Virus record (IMG/VR): IMGVR_UViG_3300030333_001323 | Location: 1 to 43,702 of that record | Reading direction: 5' to 3' (one strand) | Origin: a virus | Length of the DNA stretch: 43,702 nucleotides | Shown here: positions 15,161 through 22,000 of the stretch, one piece after another | Numbering within the stretch: position 1 is the stretch's first letter | How the letters are laid out: each line of letters opens with the position of its first letter | The notes under the pieces: generated by a model | The model's database searches: none | What the model was told of the DNA's origin: nothing | What the model saw: only the letters and a program-made list of their open reading frames with translations | Program-made: the position numbers and the translations under genes

Positions 15161-17371
15161 TCAGGAGGCAGCATACCACAACTGTTCCGGCATGTCAAGC
15201 CCAAAGATTTCTCCTATTACCCGGGTTACCTTTTGCTGCAGCTTATCACAATCCCGGGGAGGTACACCATAACAATCGTGGAGGGTGAGGATGTCAGGCC
15301 ACTCGTCTTTCGCCAGCACCTTGTGAAGCATCGCAGCATCATAGGCATGAGTTTTATTAGCAGGCCATGAGCGACGAGCATTTCGGACATCTAGACCATC
15401 CCAAGGCTGGTTGACTCTAGCTACCACTCGCTCTTTGTTGATCGTTGTTCGTACTAGGACTTTTTGCTGAGGCAAATAGGAATTGATCACAGGAAAACCC
15501 GATGGGCTTTGCCATGATAGTAAGGCGTCTCCCTGTTCCTGTGCAGTCACTTTGAGATGTCTCTTGATGGTAGGAGAAATGTCATCGAGGACTGAGAGAT
15601 ATATGTCGAGTAGATCGTCGATTTCTACGTAAATTTTTCGCCCAAAAATATCCCGGCTCTTGTCGATGTACCAATCTTTGACAACGTGTTTCAAGCCGTG
15701 CTTCTTAGACCCATAGAGAAGTCTGACGGTGAGTCCTTTGATGAGGGTTCGATCCAAGTCGAGGGAGACCCAAGCATGGTGTTCAGGTTTGTGAGACCAT
15801 TGGAGTTTGTCCCTGAGCTTATCGAGGATATCCGAGTAGACATCGTGAGGAGTTTCAGAGTCAGTCAGGTTGGTCAACTCCATCAGCTTTTCATCCTTAT
15901 GAATCAAGGCAGCTATCTGTAAACCCGAGGCGGTATGATCAAGTCTTACCGGGAGCCTAGTTTGGAATGTAAATCGATTGTTACGCCACTCATTGAACTC
16001 CCTGCACCAAGCCAGAAAGGGGAAGGGTTTGTCAGCCTCCTCCCAGAACCCCCGGTAGCCCCAAGGATCGGTAGCAGCTAGGGTGATATGCTTCTGATTG
16101 TTCAAGGCCCACTCTTGGCGTGATTCCAGAGTACCCTTGATGCCGTAGGCGTTGGCTCCTCCAATCAGAAACCAATGCTCGTTGCCGTGGACGGTAGAGG
16201 GGTTAGCAAACTCAAGGAGACCTTGGGCCAAGTCATTGCCTTGAGGGTTCAACCGAGGGGCATAGTAGAGCCTACCCCTGAAGTCAGCTTGAACCGGGAA
16301 GTAAATCGAAGGGGAGTCCACAAACTCCTTGGCGATGGTAGTTAGATTGTTGGTGAGAATGACCTTGGGGGCGTCAATTATCCGCTGCCTGTGTCTTTTG
16401 GCTTGACACGAGCGATAACCTTTGGTATACTTGGGTTCTTCCAAGGGCTCATCTCTATGACTTCTCATCTCCCCTATACTAAGCCCCCTCCCAAGACTAC
16501 TAAGGGTAAACTCTAGAATCCAACGGTTAATCCTGAAGGGTACTCTCTGGAGGGTGTTAGCTGCATCTAAAGATAACCCAAGATCAGCATAAGGCTTCTT
16601 ATCCTTCACAAACCCCTTGATGAAGAACCAATCGATTTTATCAGGGAACTCATAGCCTCCCTCTTCCCCTGACTTCCAATCTAAAGGTTGTTCTCTGAGA
16701 GGGAGGTAGTATGGAAGCAAGTGTTTCACATGGTCGTTGTACTCCTGTATCCATCTTGAGGTTTGAGGGGTCGCTACCACCATGTACTCAAACTTCAGTT
16801 TAGACTTACGTTGCTTTACATACTCTATTAAGCCTGTCGTGATTCTAAAGATTTCAACTAGAGATAACCCTAGATGTATTCTAGAGGTGATGGGGATGTC
16901 TAACTTCCAAGAGTCTCCAAAGGTCTTGAGGGCGTTGCGAACTACGATGTTGCGCTTGTACCTATAGGATACCCTACTCTTCATTGTCTTTTCCGTCTCC
17001 TTCCAGAACTTAGGTTTGTCTGCCTTCAGTTTCTGAAAGGTAAGCTCGTCTACCAGTAGGCATCCTATTTGCAACGCTAGTTTAGTTCTAGTGATTGGCT
17101 TAGAGATGCCGTCGATAATCTGAGTGAGTGTAAGATGAGAGATGAGGTCTAGCGATAGCCCTGAGACCAACTGCCATTCGGCGGCATGGTAACCAGCGTG
17201 ACCGCTTAGCTTAATTTTAAGTTCACGCTTGAGTTGTGCTGTGAACTTATCTTTGAACTCCTTGGCCAGCCGCTTGCCATACTTAGTCTTAGACTCGCGG
17301 CCCTTCTTACGTAGCCTTTCGGTTCTCTTCGTATATCGCAGGGCTCCCTGCTTGATGGACTCTTCAGACAT
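15161..17371 (-). CDS. Phage RNA polymerase, single-subunit (T7 gp1-like)
   Basis: Transcribes middle and late genes from phage promoters. It is 736 aa, shorter than T7 (883), chiefly in the N-terminal half. Catalytic elements: QADFRGRLYY (361-370), LDHTASGLQ with D478 (T7 D537), K545 and Y553 in IKGLTVRLLYGSKKHG (T7 K631, Y639), and LHDCYG with D699 (T7 D812). The C-terminus ends in a hydrophobic LWYAAS, equivalent to the T7 FAFA foot. ATG at 17371 has no Shine-Dalgarno. It directly follows a terminator-like hairpin and is preceded by an in-frame-coupled TAATG from an overlapping frame. The reduced N-terminal domain suggests altered promoter recognition. Confidence 0.97.
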   Translation of the reverse strand: MSEESIKQGALRYTKRTERLRKKGRESKTKYGKRLAKEFKDKFTAQLKRELKIKLSGHAGYHAAEWQLVSGLSLDLISHLTLTQIIDGISKPITRTKLALQIGCLLVDELTFQKLKADKPKFWKETEKTMKSRVSYRYKRNIVVRNALKTFGDSWKLDIPITSRIHLGLSLVEIFRITTGLIEYVKQRKSKLKFEYMVVATPQTSRWIQEYNDHVKHLLPYYLPLREQPLDWKSGEEGGYEFPDKIDWFFIKGFVKDKKPYADLGLSLDAANTLQRVPFRINRWILEFTLSSLGRGLSIGEMRSHRDEPLEEPKYTKGYRSCQAKRHRQRIIDAPKVILTNNLTTIAKEFVDSPSIYFPVQADFRGRLYYAPRLNPQGNDLAQGLLEFANPSTVHGNEHWFLIGGANAYGIKGTLESRQEWALNNQKHITLAATDPWGYRGFWEEADKPFPFLAWCREFNEWRNNRFTFQTRLPVRLDHTASGLQIAALIHKDEKLMELTNLTDSETPHDVYSDILDKLRDKLQWSHKPEHHAWVSLDLDRTLIKGLTVRLLYGSKKHGLKHVVKDWYIDKSRDIFGRKIYVEIDDLLDIYLSVLDDISPTIKRHLKVTAQEQGDALLSWQSPSGFPVINSYLPQQKVLVRTTINKERVVARVNQPWDGLDVRNARRSWPANKTHAYDAAMLHKVLAKDEWPDILTLHDCYGVPPRDCDKLQQKVTRVIGEIFGLDMPEQLWYAAS

Positions 17372-17541
17372 TAAAAGGCCGTAGCCAGCGGAAGAGAAGG
17401 GACACAGCGACCAACCTCTGCCCCAAGAGAAACACCAGCTACGGCCAAATTATTTGTTGCGACTTCGGTTGTATTTCTTGGAGCGAATCGTAAGATTCTT
17501 ACGTGAGTTGTTCTTAGGATTACGGTCTTTGTGGTGGACAT
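17371..17541 (-). CDS. Possible overlapping leader peptide upstream of RNA polymerase
   Basis: A 56-codon frame (ATG at 17541) overlaps the HNH gene in another frame and ends as TAATG on the RNA polymerase start. It has GGGAG about 9 nt before its ATG and runs through the hairpin at 17373-17446. Since the RNA polymerase has no ribosome site of its own, termination and re-initiation from this frame would explain its translation. The peptide itself (begins MSTTKTVILR) has no recognised features. It may be chance. Confidence 0.2.
   Translation of the reverse strand: MSTTKTVILRTTHVRILRFAPRNTTEVATNNLAVAGVSLGAEVGRCVPSLPLATAF
17373..17446 (-). terminator. Terminator-like hairpin directly before the RNA polymerase start
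   Basis: On the minus strand a perfect 9-bp G+C-rich stem (17438-17446 with 17377-17385) has a 52-nt loop and is followed by four T, then the RNA polymerase ATG. The short T run and long loop make it a weak terminator. It may be an attenuator, an RNase processing site, or a structure controlling translation of the polymerase. Confidence 0.45.
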
Positions 17542-17677
17542 CTTTTCCATCTCCCTTCTTAGCTCTTCCTGCACGAATCATCAGACTCCGAGCGCGATTC
17601 CTCCCCGCCCTCCTCTTCTTTTGCTTAGGTTTGGAGTGGTAGGTTTTGTATTCCCTCTTGTAATCTCGGTGAGCCAT
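17450..17677 (-). CDS. HNH-type small nuclease/DNA-binding protein
   Basis: A very basic 75-aa protein from ATG at 17677 (MAHRDYKREYKTYHSK); a longer start at 17716 would add 13 residues. The C-terminal half has GDGKDVHHKDRNPKNNSRKNLTI, an HNH core with the paired His, a central Asn and a following Asn-Leu. Small proteins of this pattern occur in many marine podoviruses next to the RNA polymerase. It may nick DNA or act as a homing-type nuclease, but it is free-standing and no intron is evident. It lies 78 nt before the RNA polymerase, downstream of the iterated repeats. Confidence 0.72.
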   Translation of the reverse strand: MAHRDYKREYKTYHSKPKQKKRRAGRNRARSLMIRAGRAKKGDGKDVHHKDRNPKNNSRKNLTIRSKKYNRSRNK

Positions 17678-17742
17678 GAAGCCTGCACGGAGATTGCTGG
17701 CATTTCTTTTTACCATTGTCAATAAGTAACTGGCTAGTAAGT

Positions 17743-17750
17743 ATGATAGT
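17743..17750 (-). promoter_or_regulatory. ACTATCAT motif upstream of the HNH/RNA polymerase genes
   Basis: The 8-mer ACTATCAT on the minus strand recurs in the intergenic regions at 17743, 21754, 22025 and 23042. It contains TATCAT, a 5/6 match to a bacterial -10 box, and its ACTAT resembles the core of T7-type promoters. No convincing -35 box is seen at this copy. Confidence 0.35.
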
Positions 17751-17770
17751 AGTTGCCCTCGGAAAGCGAG

Positions 17771-17909
17771 ATCGGAAGCCTAATCAGACACTAAACCAGA
17801 CAGAAAAAACATGTGATTAAGCCTATAAACAAAGGGTGAAATAGAGATTTGTACGGAAACTTCAGACACTAAATCAGACACCAAATCGGAAACCTAAATC
17901 GGAAACCAA
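17771..17909. repeat. 12-bp iterated repeats (iterons) upstream of the RNA polymerase operon
   Basis: Seven related 12-bp units in two clusters, on the plus strand close to ATCrGAmACyWA. Cluster one is at 17771-17803 (three units, the last partial). Cluster two is at 17861-17909 (four units, spaced 12, 12 and 13 bp). The 12-mer TCAGACACTAAA occurs twice exactly, as does AAATCGGAAACC. The stretch has stops in the frames examined and lies between a terminator and the HNH gene. Tandem units near one helical turn suggest protein binding: an operator, a replication origin or a promoter array. Confidence 0.75.
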
Positions 17910-17944
17910 AAAGAAACCCTGAGTCAGCTAATGCCAACTCAGGG
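17908..17944 (-). terminator. Rho-independent terminator after the DNA glycosylase gene
   Basis: Perfect 8-bp stem CCCTGAGT/ACTCAGGG (17937-17944 with 17917-17924 on the plus strand), a 12-nt loop, then TTTCTTTTT on the minus strand. It closes the early transcription unit 36 nt after the glycosylase stop. Confidence 0.88.
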
Positions 17945-17979
17945 CCACCATTGAAAACTATGAAAAAACTGTCTACAAC

Positions 17980-18672
17980 TTAAACGCTTAATTCATTCTG
18001 CACCACCTCCTTTCCTTTGTAGTATTTCCAAATGAAGAGGTCTAGTTCTGCTGGGCTCATGCCCTGCTTTGCTGCTTCTCCAAGGAAGAGTGTTTCGATC
18101 AGCTTGTAAATGCAAGGGTTACTTGGAGTAATTGCACCTAGCCGAGTTTTGAAGTAATGACCATACTTGCTGCCCATGTACTTCATGATATGAGTGTCTA
18201 ACACAGCGTGTTGGGCGTTTCGCTGCGAATGCACTACGAAGAATCTGGCAGTCTTAGGGCCAATGCCGTGGATTCTCTCCAGTTCTTCTACAGTAACTAC
18301 TTTAAGATTTGTACCTTTGCCAAACGGATCAAGGAACTTTTCCGTACATTCTTTTAAGCAATTGCTAATTCGATTGTATTGACCAGTTCCCCAGTACTTT
18401 AGCCATTGGTGCAAACAGTAGTGTTCAATAAGACAATGAATAAAGCTCATCGGACTGTGAATCCTCAAGCCTCCCCCTACATCGTATGTAAGGGGAGACT
18501 CTTGTTTCACCAAGTCGTTGAACTTTGAGTCATGACTTATACTAAACATCTTGTTGACAATATCTGCTATTCTTTCGCTTTCTTTATTAGCAACAAGAAC
18601 AGAGAACACTAAGAACAATTCAAGTTCTGGGTGATTTCTGTCGTATCTGGTGATTCTCTTAGGTTGAATCAT
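17980..18672 (-). CDS. HhH-GPD superfamily DNA glycosylase
   Basis: Excises damaged or modified bases from DNA. It is 230 aa. A helix-hairpin-helix, LERIHGIGPKTARFF (131-145), has Lys140 where EndoIII K120 lies, and VLDTHIMKYM has Asp159 in the place of the essential EndoIII D138. Having both Lys and Asp suggests a bifunctional glycosylase/AP-lyase. There is no C-terminal Cys cluster, so no iron-sulfur cluster. The N-terminal 125 residues are helical with no recognised subfamily, so the target base cannot be named. It overlaps the upstream CxxC gene by ATGA, ends the early unit at a terminator, and might act on host or phage modified bases. Confidence 0.78.
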   Translation of the reverse strand: MIQPKRITRYDRNHPELELFLVFSVLVANKESERIADIVNKMFSISHDSKFNDLVKQESPLTYDVGGGLRIHSPMSFIHCLIEHYCLHQWLKYWGTGQYNRISNCLKECTEKFLDPFGKGTNLKVVTVEELERIHGIGPKTARFFVVHSQRNAQHAVLDTHIMKYMGSKYGHYFKTRLGAITPSNPCIYKLIETLFLGEAAKQGMSPAELDLFIWKYYKGKEVVQNELSV

Positions 18673-18854
18673 CTCCAGTCTCTTGGATTGAAGTCGGCTC
18701 CAATTTCAAAGATATGAACATCACCTTTCGTAGCTACGTGACGTACTTGTGATTTCGCACATCTACGACAACGAGGTCTATGCTTGGCTAGTTCAGCTTT
18801 ACTGAAGTCAGTACGCTCTTCATCACAGTAGAAACATACTTTTGATTCAGCCAT
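18669..18854 (-). CDS. Small zinc-binding (CxxC-CxxC) protein
   Basis: A 61-aa protein with C7-x2-C10 and C29-x2-C32, separated by 18 residues, a pattern suited to one zinc ion in a treble-clef or ribbon fold. A basic stretch (KHRPRCRRCAKSQVRH) overlaps the second Cys pair, suggesting nucleic-acid contact. It has one of the best ribosome sites in the early block (GGAGGA, 8 nt before ATG). It overlaps the downstream glycosylase by ATGA and may work with it or regulate it, though only the pairing supports this. Confidence 0.72.
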   Translation of the reverse strand: MAESKVCFYCDEERTDFSKAELAKHRPRCRRCAKSQVRHVATKGDVHIFEIGADFNPRDWR

Positions 18855-18933
18855 TGTACCAATCCTCCAATATGATTGCTAAGAACATGATAGTGAAGAA
18901 TAACGATGATATGCCCAAGATGTATAGGATCAT
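18847..18933 (-). CDS. 28-aa single-TM membrane peptide
   Basis: ATG at 18933 overlaps the stop of the 141-aa gene as ATGA, and its TGA overlaps the start of the CxxC gene. AAAGAG lies just upstream. The peptide begins MILYILGISSLFFTIMFLAI and ends EDWYNG: an almost wholly hydrophobic helix of about 22 residues. Tight packing between two genes and a full membrane-span length make it a credible small membrane protein. It may act on the host envelope early in infection. Confidence 0.55.
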   Translation of the reverse strand: MILYILGISSLFFTIMFLAIILEDWYNG

Positions 18934-19355
18934 GACTCTTTAGGTGTGCAGATTACGTTGAAGCGAGGGTTGGCCTCACCAACAAGTTCTCTAGCAGCTT
19001 TCTCATCGTCCTTGAGTTGCTGCTCAACGTCTTTCTCAGGATCAGGCCAATGCTCATCCCACTTATTAGACAGAATCCTGACTTGCTCTCTGATAACAGT
19101 AGGAGGAGTAGGTCGATTCTTGTCGCTCAGCATTAGACTTAATCCGTCTTCTGCTTTACGGATGAGCCTCTCTAACTCAGTAGCATTGAGGTATTGACAG
19201 ATGTAGAGAAGCTTCAGCTTAGGTAAGTTGATACCTTCAATGTTGTAGTCATTACTCTTATTGCTAATTAGAGTTGCGATCTCTGCCTCCTGTTCAGCTT
19301 GGATTTTAAGCTGAGTACGCAGCGTTGGTTTTCTAGTGTTGTATTTACGTTTCAT
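18930..19355 (-). CDS. Hypothetical early protein
   Basis: A 141-aa, charged, mostly helical protein. A basic N-terminus (MKRKYNTRKPTLRTQ) is followed by a long helix, a LPKLKLLYICQYLNATELERLIRKAEDGLSLML segment with a leucine-rich heptad-like pattern, and a Trp/Pro-rich WDEHWPDPEKD region before an acidic then neutral end. No family is recognised. It lies 2 nt after the previous gene, in the same early operon, and overlaps the 28-aa peptide gene. Confidence 0.7.
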   Translation of the reverse strand: MKRKYNTRKPTLRTQLKIQAEQEAEIATLISNKSNDYNIEGINLPKLKLLYICQYLNATELERLIRKAEDGLSLMLSDKNRPTPPTVIREQVRILSNKWDEHWPDPEKDVEQQLKDDEKAARELVGEANPRFNVICTPKES

Positions 19356-19357
19356 TT

Positions 19358-19624
19358 TCAGTCCCAGTTTACGAAGTTATAGTAGAACCTTGGTCGATCT
19401 GTGAACTCAAGGGTTCCTTTTTGTTGATCTGATTTGCGAATAACAGTTACTGTAGGAGCCAGAAAAGACTCAACTTCAAAGTCTTTACGAAGTTCCTCAG
19501 TATTCCATACTTGGTCTTCACCGAAGGCTTTCTCAAGAACCCTACGGGCAGCAAGAGTCTTATCTTCAGTATCCGTGATAGTTTGGACTAATTCATCCAT
19601 TGGAGTAAGATTTGTATAACTCAT
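19358..19624 (-). CDS. Hypothetical early protein
   Basis: An 88-aa protein from ATG at 19624. A GTG at 19657 would extend it by 11 residues, but that start lies within a strong hairpin. The sequence is acidic, with a helix LAARRVLEKAFGEDQ and a C-terminal part TLEFTDRPRFYYNFVNWD rich in aromatics. No family is recognised. It is followed 2 nt later by the next gene of the operon. Confidence 0.62.
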   Translation of the reverse strand: MSYTNLTPMDELVQTITDTEDKTLAARRVLEKAFGEDQVWNTEELRKDFEVESFLAPTVTVIRKSDQQKGTLEFTDRPRFYYNFVNWD

Positions 19625-19633
19625 TAGTGTAAC

Positions 19634-19663
19634 GAGGGGATGACCCGTGAGGATCACCCCCTC
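19634..19663 (-). other. 10-bp hairpin between early genes
   Basis: Arms 19634-19643 and 19654-19663 pair over 10 bp with one G-T pair, around a 10-nt loop that can pair further. No T run follows on either strand. It fills the gap between the DUF932 gene and the next ATG, so a role in RNA processing or transcript stability is more likely than termination. Confidence 0.55.
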
Positions 19664-19670
19664 TAATCAA

Positions 19671-20750
19671 TTAGCTTAGGATATTAGGGATGAATGCTTT
19701 CAAACCTCCACGAGTAGGGGTGGTACGCTTTTGACCAGTACGTAGGTCAAGCTTGCCGTCAAGTACTTGATCAGCCAACCGGAAGGCATTTACCTTGGTG
19801 GAAGTCTGCTTAGTACCGAATATAGAACGCCACTCACGAGTAGCTTTCTTATCAGCTTCCGTAAGAACGTAAGCTTTTGGTGCGCCATTGGGTTTGATGA
19901 CACGGCTATGGTGATCTTCAAACTCAGTTACGATGTTGTAACCATGCCACAGAGTACCTTCACTCATTCTACCGCCTTTAGGAGCAAGGTAGACAGGCTC
20001 GATTTCATCCCACTTGCGCCATTTATCGACGTTATCCTGATGATCCTGAAGAGGGCGGTCATAGGCCAACTTGATGTAGTTAAGAATCTCTTTATCAGAG
20101 AGCTTAACATCTTGCATCTGCCTAAACCTCTTTTCACCAAGGTCAAGATGCTTGAGTCCATCTCGCATGTGAAGAATAGCTTCATTGAGACGTTCTCCTG
20201 CATTCTTAGTATGCCGAAGAGTATATGAATGGAACGTATCTCTTAAACAGTAGATAAGAGTATTCATACATGACGGGCGTTTATTAGTGAAACGCATGGT
20301 TACTGATTGCTGACCAGTATGGCCAGTAGCGATAATCAAGTTACGTCGAACCTGATCTCCACGGTCTAGTGGAGTAACATGAGGAAGTTGGACTTGAAGG
20401 AAGCAAGAAGCTCCATTGTGGAACCAACCACCAGCGATGAACTTAGCGTTAGTCTCTTGAATGATCTTATCGAAAGATTCAAAGACTTCAGCATTCTGCA
20501 GAAGATGGAAATCCTTACCAACAATAGCACTACCGAGTGGTTCGCCATTATCGGTACGGAATACCGCTTTCTGTGAGTTGATGGTGCAATGACCATACAC
20601 TTTCTGTTGCGAATAAGGGTCAACATGATAGGTCTTGGCAGTAAGTGGGCCTTCATCCACTTCCCAATTCAAACCAGCCGCTCTTATTGCATCACCAGTC
20701 GAATATATCGACTTGTCCTCTAGGTTTATGATCTTATGTGATTTATTCAT
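19671..20750 (-). CDS. DUF932 phage/plasmid protein
   Basis: A 359-aa member of the DUF932 family found in phages and plasmids. The diagnostic order is present: SAIVGKDFHLLQNAEVFESFD, a FIAGGWFHNGASCFLQVQLP strand, GDQVRRNLIIATGHTGQQSVTMRFTNKRPSCMNTL (the conserved Cys-x-Asn-Thr) and the LRHTKNAGERLNEA helix. The biochemical function is unknown. These proteins are often early genes of phages and may act in DNA metabolism. It is the second gene of the early operon. No Shine-Dalgarno is visible, and AT-rich sequence precedes the ATG. Confidence 0.85.
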   Translation of the reverse strand: MNKSHKIINLEDKSIYSTGDAIRAAGLNWEVDEGPLTAKTYHVDPYSQQKVYGHCTINSQKAVFRTDNGEPLGSAIVGKDFHLLQNAEVFESFDKIIQETNAKFIAGGWFHNGASCFLQVQLPHVTPLDRGDQVRRNLIIATGHTGQQSVTMRFTNKRPSCMNTLIYCLRDTFHSYTLRHTKNAGERLNEAILHMRDGLKHLDLGEKRFRQMQDVKLSDKEILNYIKLAYDRPLQDHQDNVDKWRKWDEIEPVYLAPKGGRMSEGTLWHGYNIVTEFEDHHSRVIKPNGAPKAYVLTEADKKATREWRSIFGTKQTSTKVNAFRLADQVLDGKLDLRTGQKRTTPTRGGLKAFIPNILS

Positions 20751-20774
20751 GTGATCGTATTTAGTTTGTTGTAG

Positions 20775-21755
20775 TCAAACAGCGATTTCGCTGTATCCTT
20801 TTTCCTTGCCCATCAGAACAACACCTGACGGATCAAGAAATCGTAAGTCATGCGAATTTCCATCGATAGCTGGTATCCCAGAAAACGCATTATTGATAGT
20901 GAGAGAACCCCAAGACTTAGAAGTGATGGGGAGATAAGGTACACCTTTATATGAGGCTTGAGTCTTATCTAAAAGTGATTTCCAATGCTTATAGTGAGGC
21001 TTAGTCAGGATCATTTTAACATTATGACCTCTTTCTAAGACTTGAAGACAATTTGGAATATCCGATTCACGACCATCGAATGAGTAGGTAAGATGGTAGT
21101 TTAATGGCATGTCATCCCAAGCTTCTCTTTCTCCTATTCTATACTTGGTGTAGTCATAGAATTGAATCTGAGGATAAGCATCAAATATGGTCTTATCGCC
21201 AAGGCAGGAGAAGGTGACAGATTCCCAAGGGATATCTGAGAGACAGTTGAGTCTAACAGCTAACTTGGGAAGCTCAGGTCTATTGAGACGGGCAAGAAGG
21301 TATGATAGTTCAGCAGCTATTTCTTGTATGCTGTTTTCTGGATGCTCAACAAGTCGCCTAGTCTTCTTGATTCTCGCATCTTGAACATTTTGCCACTTGC
21401 CTCGGCCCTGATGAAAAAGGCAGGTCGCTTGGCATTGGGAGTAGTTTTTGCAGACTTTATAGCCTGAAAACTTGGCAGGCGCGAGATGCAGCACGGCAGT
21501 AAGGTAATCATGCTGGAGCGAAGTAAGGGTTTTTGGGTTGCTGGTGGTAAGCCAGTAGAGCCCTCGGGATATTGATTCAATTCCTTCATATTTAGTCTCT
21601 TGAGCCGATGGTAGCCTTTGAGATGATTGTGAGAATCGACTTTCGTACGATTTAAGTGACAACTTTTTGCCAGAAGATAGATCAGTAAGCCAGTCAGAAC
21701 TGAGCTTAGTGACACGAGCTTCTCTATAGTTTTTTTCTTCATTTAATATAATCAT
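20775..21755 (-). CDS. GP88-domain protein
   Basis: A 326-aa protein matching the phage 'gene product 88' family. The signature is C102-x5-C108-x3-C112 followed by FHQGRG (117-119 GRG) and a basic helix with RTR-like residues (KKTRRL), plus downstream strands such as RLNCLSDIPWESV and the IQFYDYTKY segment. The clustered Cys suggest a metal centre or iron-sulfur site, but the activity is unknown. It is the first long gene of the early operon. Its ATG is part of the ACTATCAT-G motif, and no ribosome site is seen, so a very short or leaderless transcript is possible. Confidence 0.82.
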   Translation of the reverse strand: MIILNEEKNYREARVTKLSSDWLTDLSSGKKLSLKSYESRFSQSSQRLPSAQETKYEGIESISRGLYWLTTSNPKTLTSLQHDYLTAVLHLAPAKFSGYKVCKNYSQCQATCLFHQGRGKWQNVQDARIKKTRRLVEHPENSIQEIAAELSYLLARLNRPELPKLAVRLNCLSDIPWESVTFSCLGDKTIFDAYPQIQFYDYTKYRIGEREAWDDMPLNYHLTYSFDGRESDIPNCLQVLERGHNVKMILTKPHYKHWKSLLDKTQASYKGVPYLPITSKSWGSLTINNAFSGIPAIDGNSHDLRFLDPSGVVLMGKEKGYSEIAV

Positions 21756-21761
21756 GATAGT

Positions 21762-21863
21762 TTATTTAGTTTTTATTGGTGGGAAAGACACAAACATGAC
21801 CATGCTTGCACTCGGATCGGCACAAGTGCATGGACAGAGGTTTGGATTGATGGTAATATACAT
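21762..21863 (-). CDS. Possible 33-aa peptide before the GP88 gene
   Basis: A short frame from ATG at 21863 ends 6 nt before the GP88 start. It contains LCPCTC and a hydrophobic end. There is no ribosome site, and the longer version of this frame runs through the G+C-rich hairpin, so support is weak. Confidence 0.18.
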   Translation of the reverse strand: MYITINPNLCPCTCADPSASMVMFVSFPPIKTK

Positions 21864-21876
21864 TTTAATATGTATT

Positions 21877-21937
21877 CCACGACCCACCCCGAGGGGCGGC
21901 CGCACGGCAGCCCCGGGCCGCCCCTCGGGGCGCGTGG
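21877..21937. repeat. G+C-rich perfect inverted repeat
   Basis: Perfect 15-bp arms (21887-21901 and 21916-21930) around a 14-nt spacer, with outer CCACG/CGTGG arms (21877-21881 and 21933-21937). The block is far richer in G+C than its surroundings and contains a GCGGCCGC site at 21896-21903. No T run follows on either strand. It lies about 120 nt upstream of the GP88 gene, in the early control region. Confidence 0.8.
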
Positions 21938-22000
21938 TTAGGTTGGTTACGAGTGACTGACACAGGACTCGATCAGATATCCTAATGTAATCTGTAGGCA

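Noticed and set aside
17450-17677. Homing endonuclease in an intron
   Set aside because: The HNH protein is free-standing; RNA polymerase and neighbouring genes are not interrupted and no intron boundaries are seen.
17771-17909. CRISPR array
   Set aside because: The repeats are 12 bp, degenerate and tandem without spacers, so they are iterons and not CRISPR repeats.
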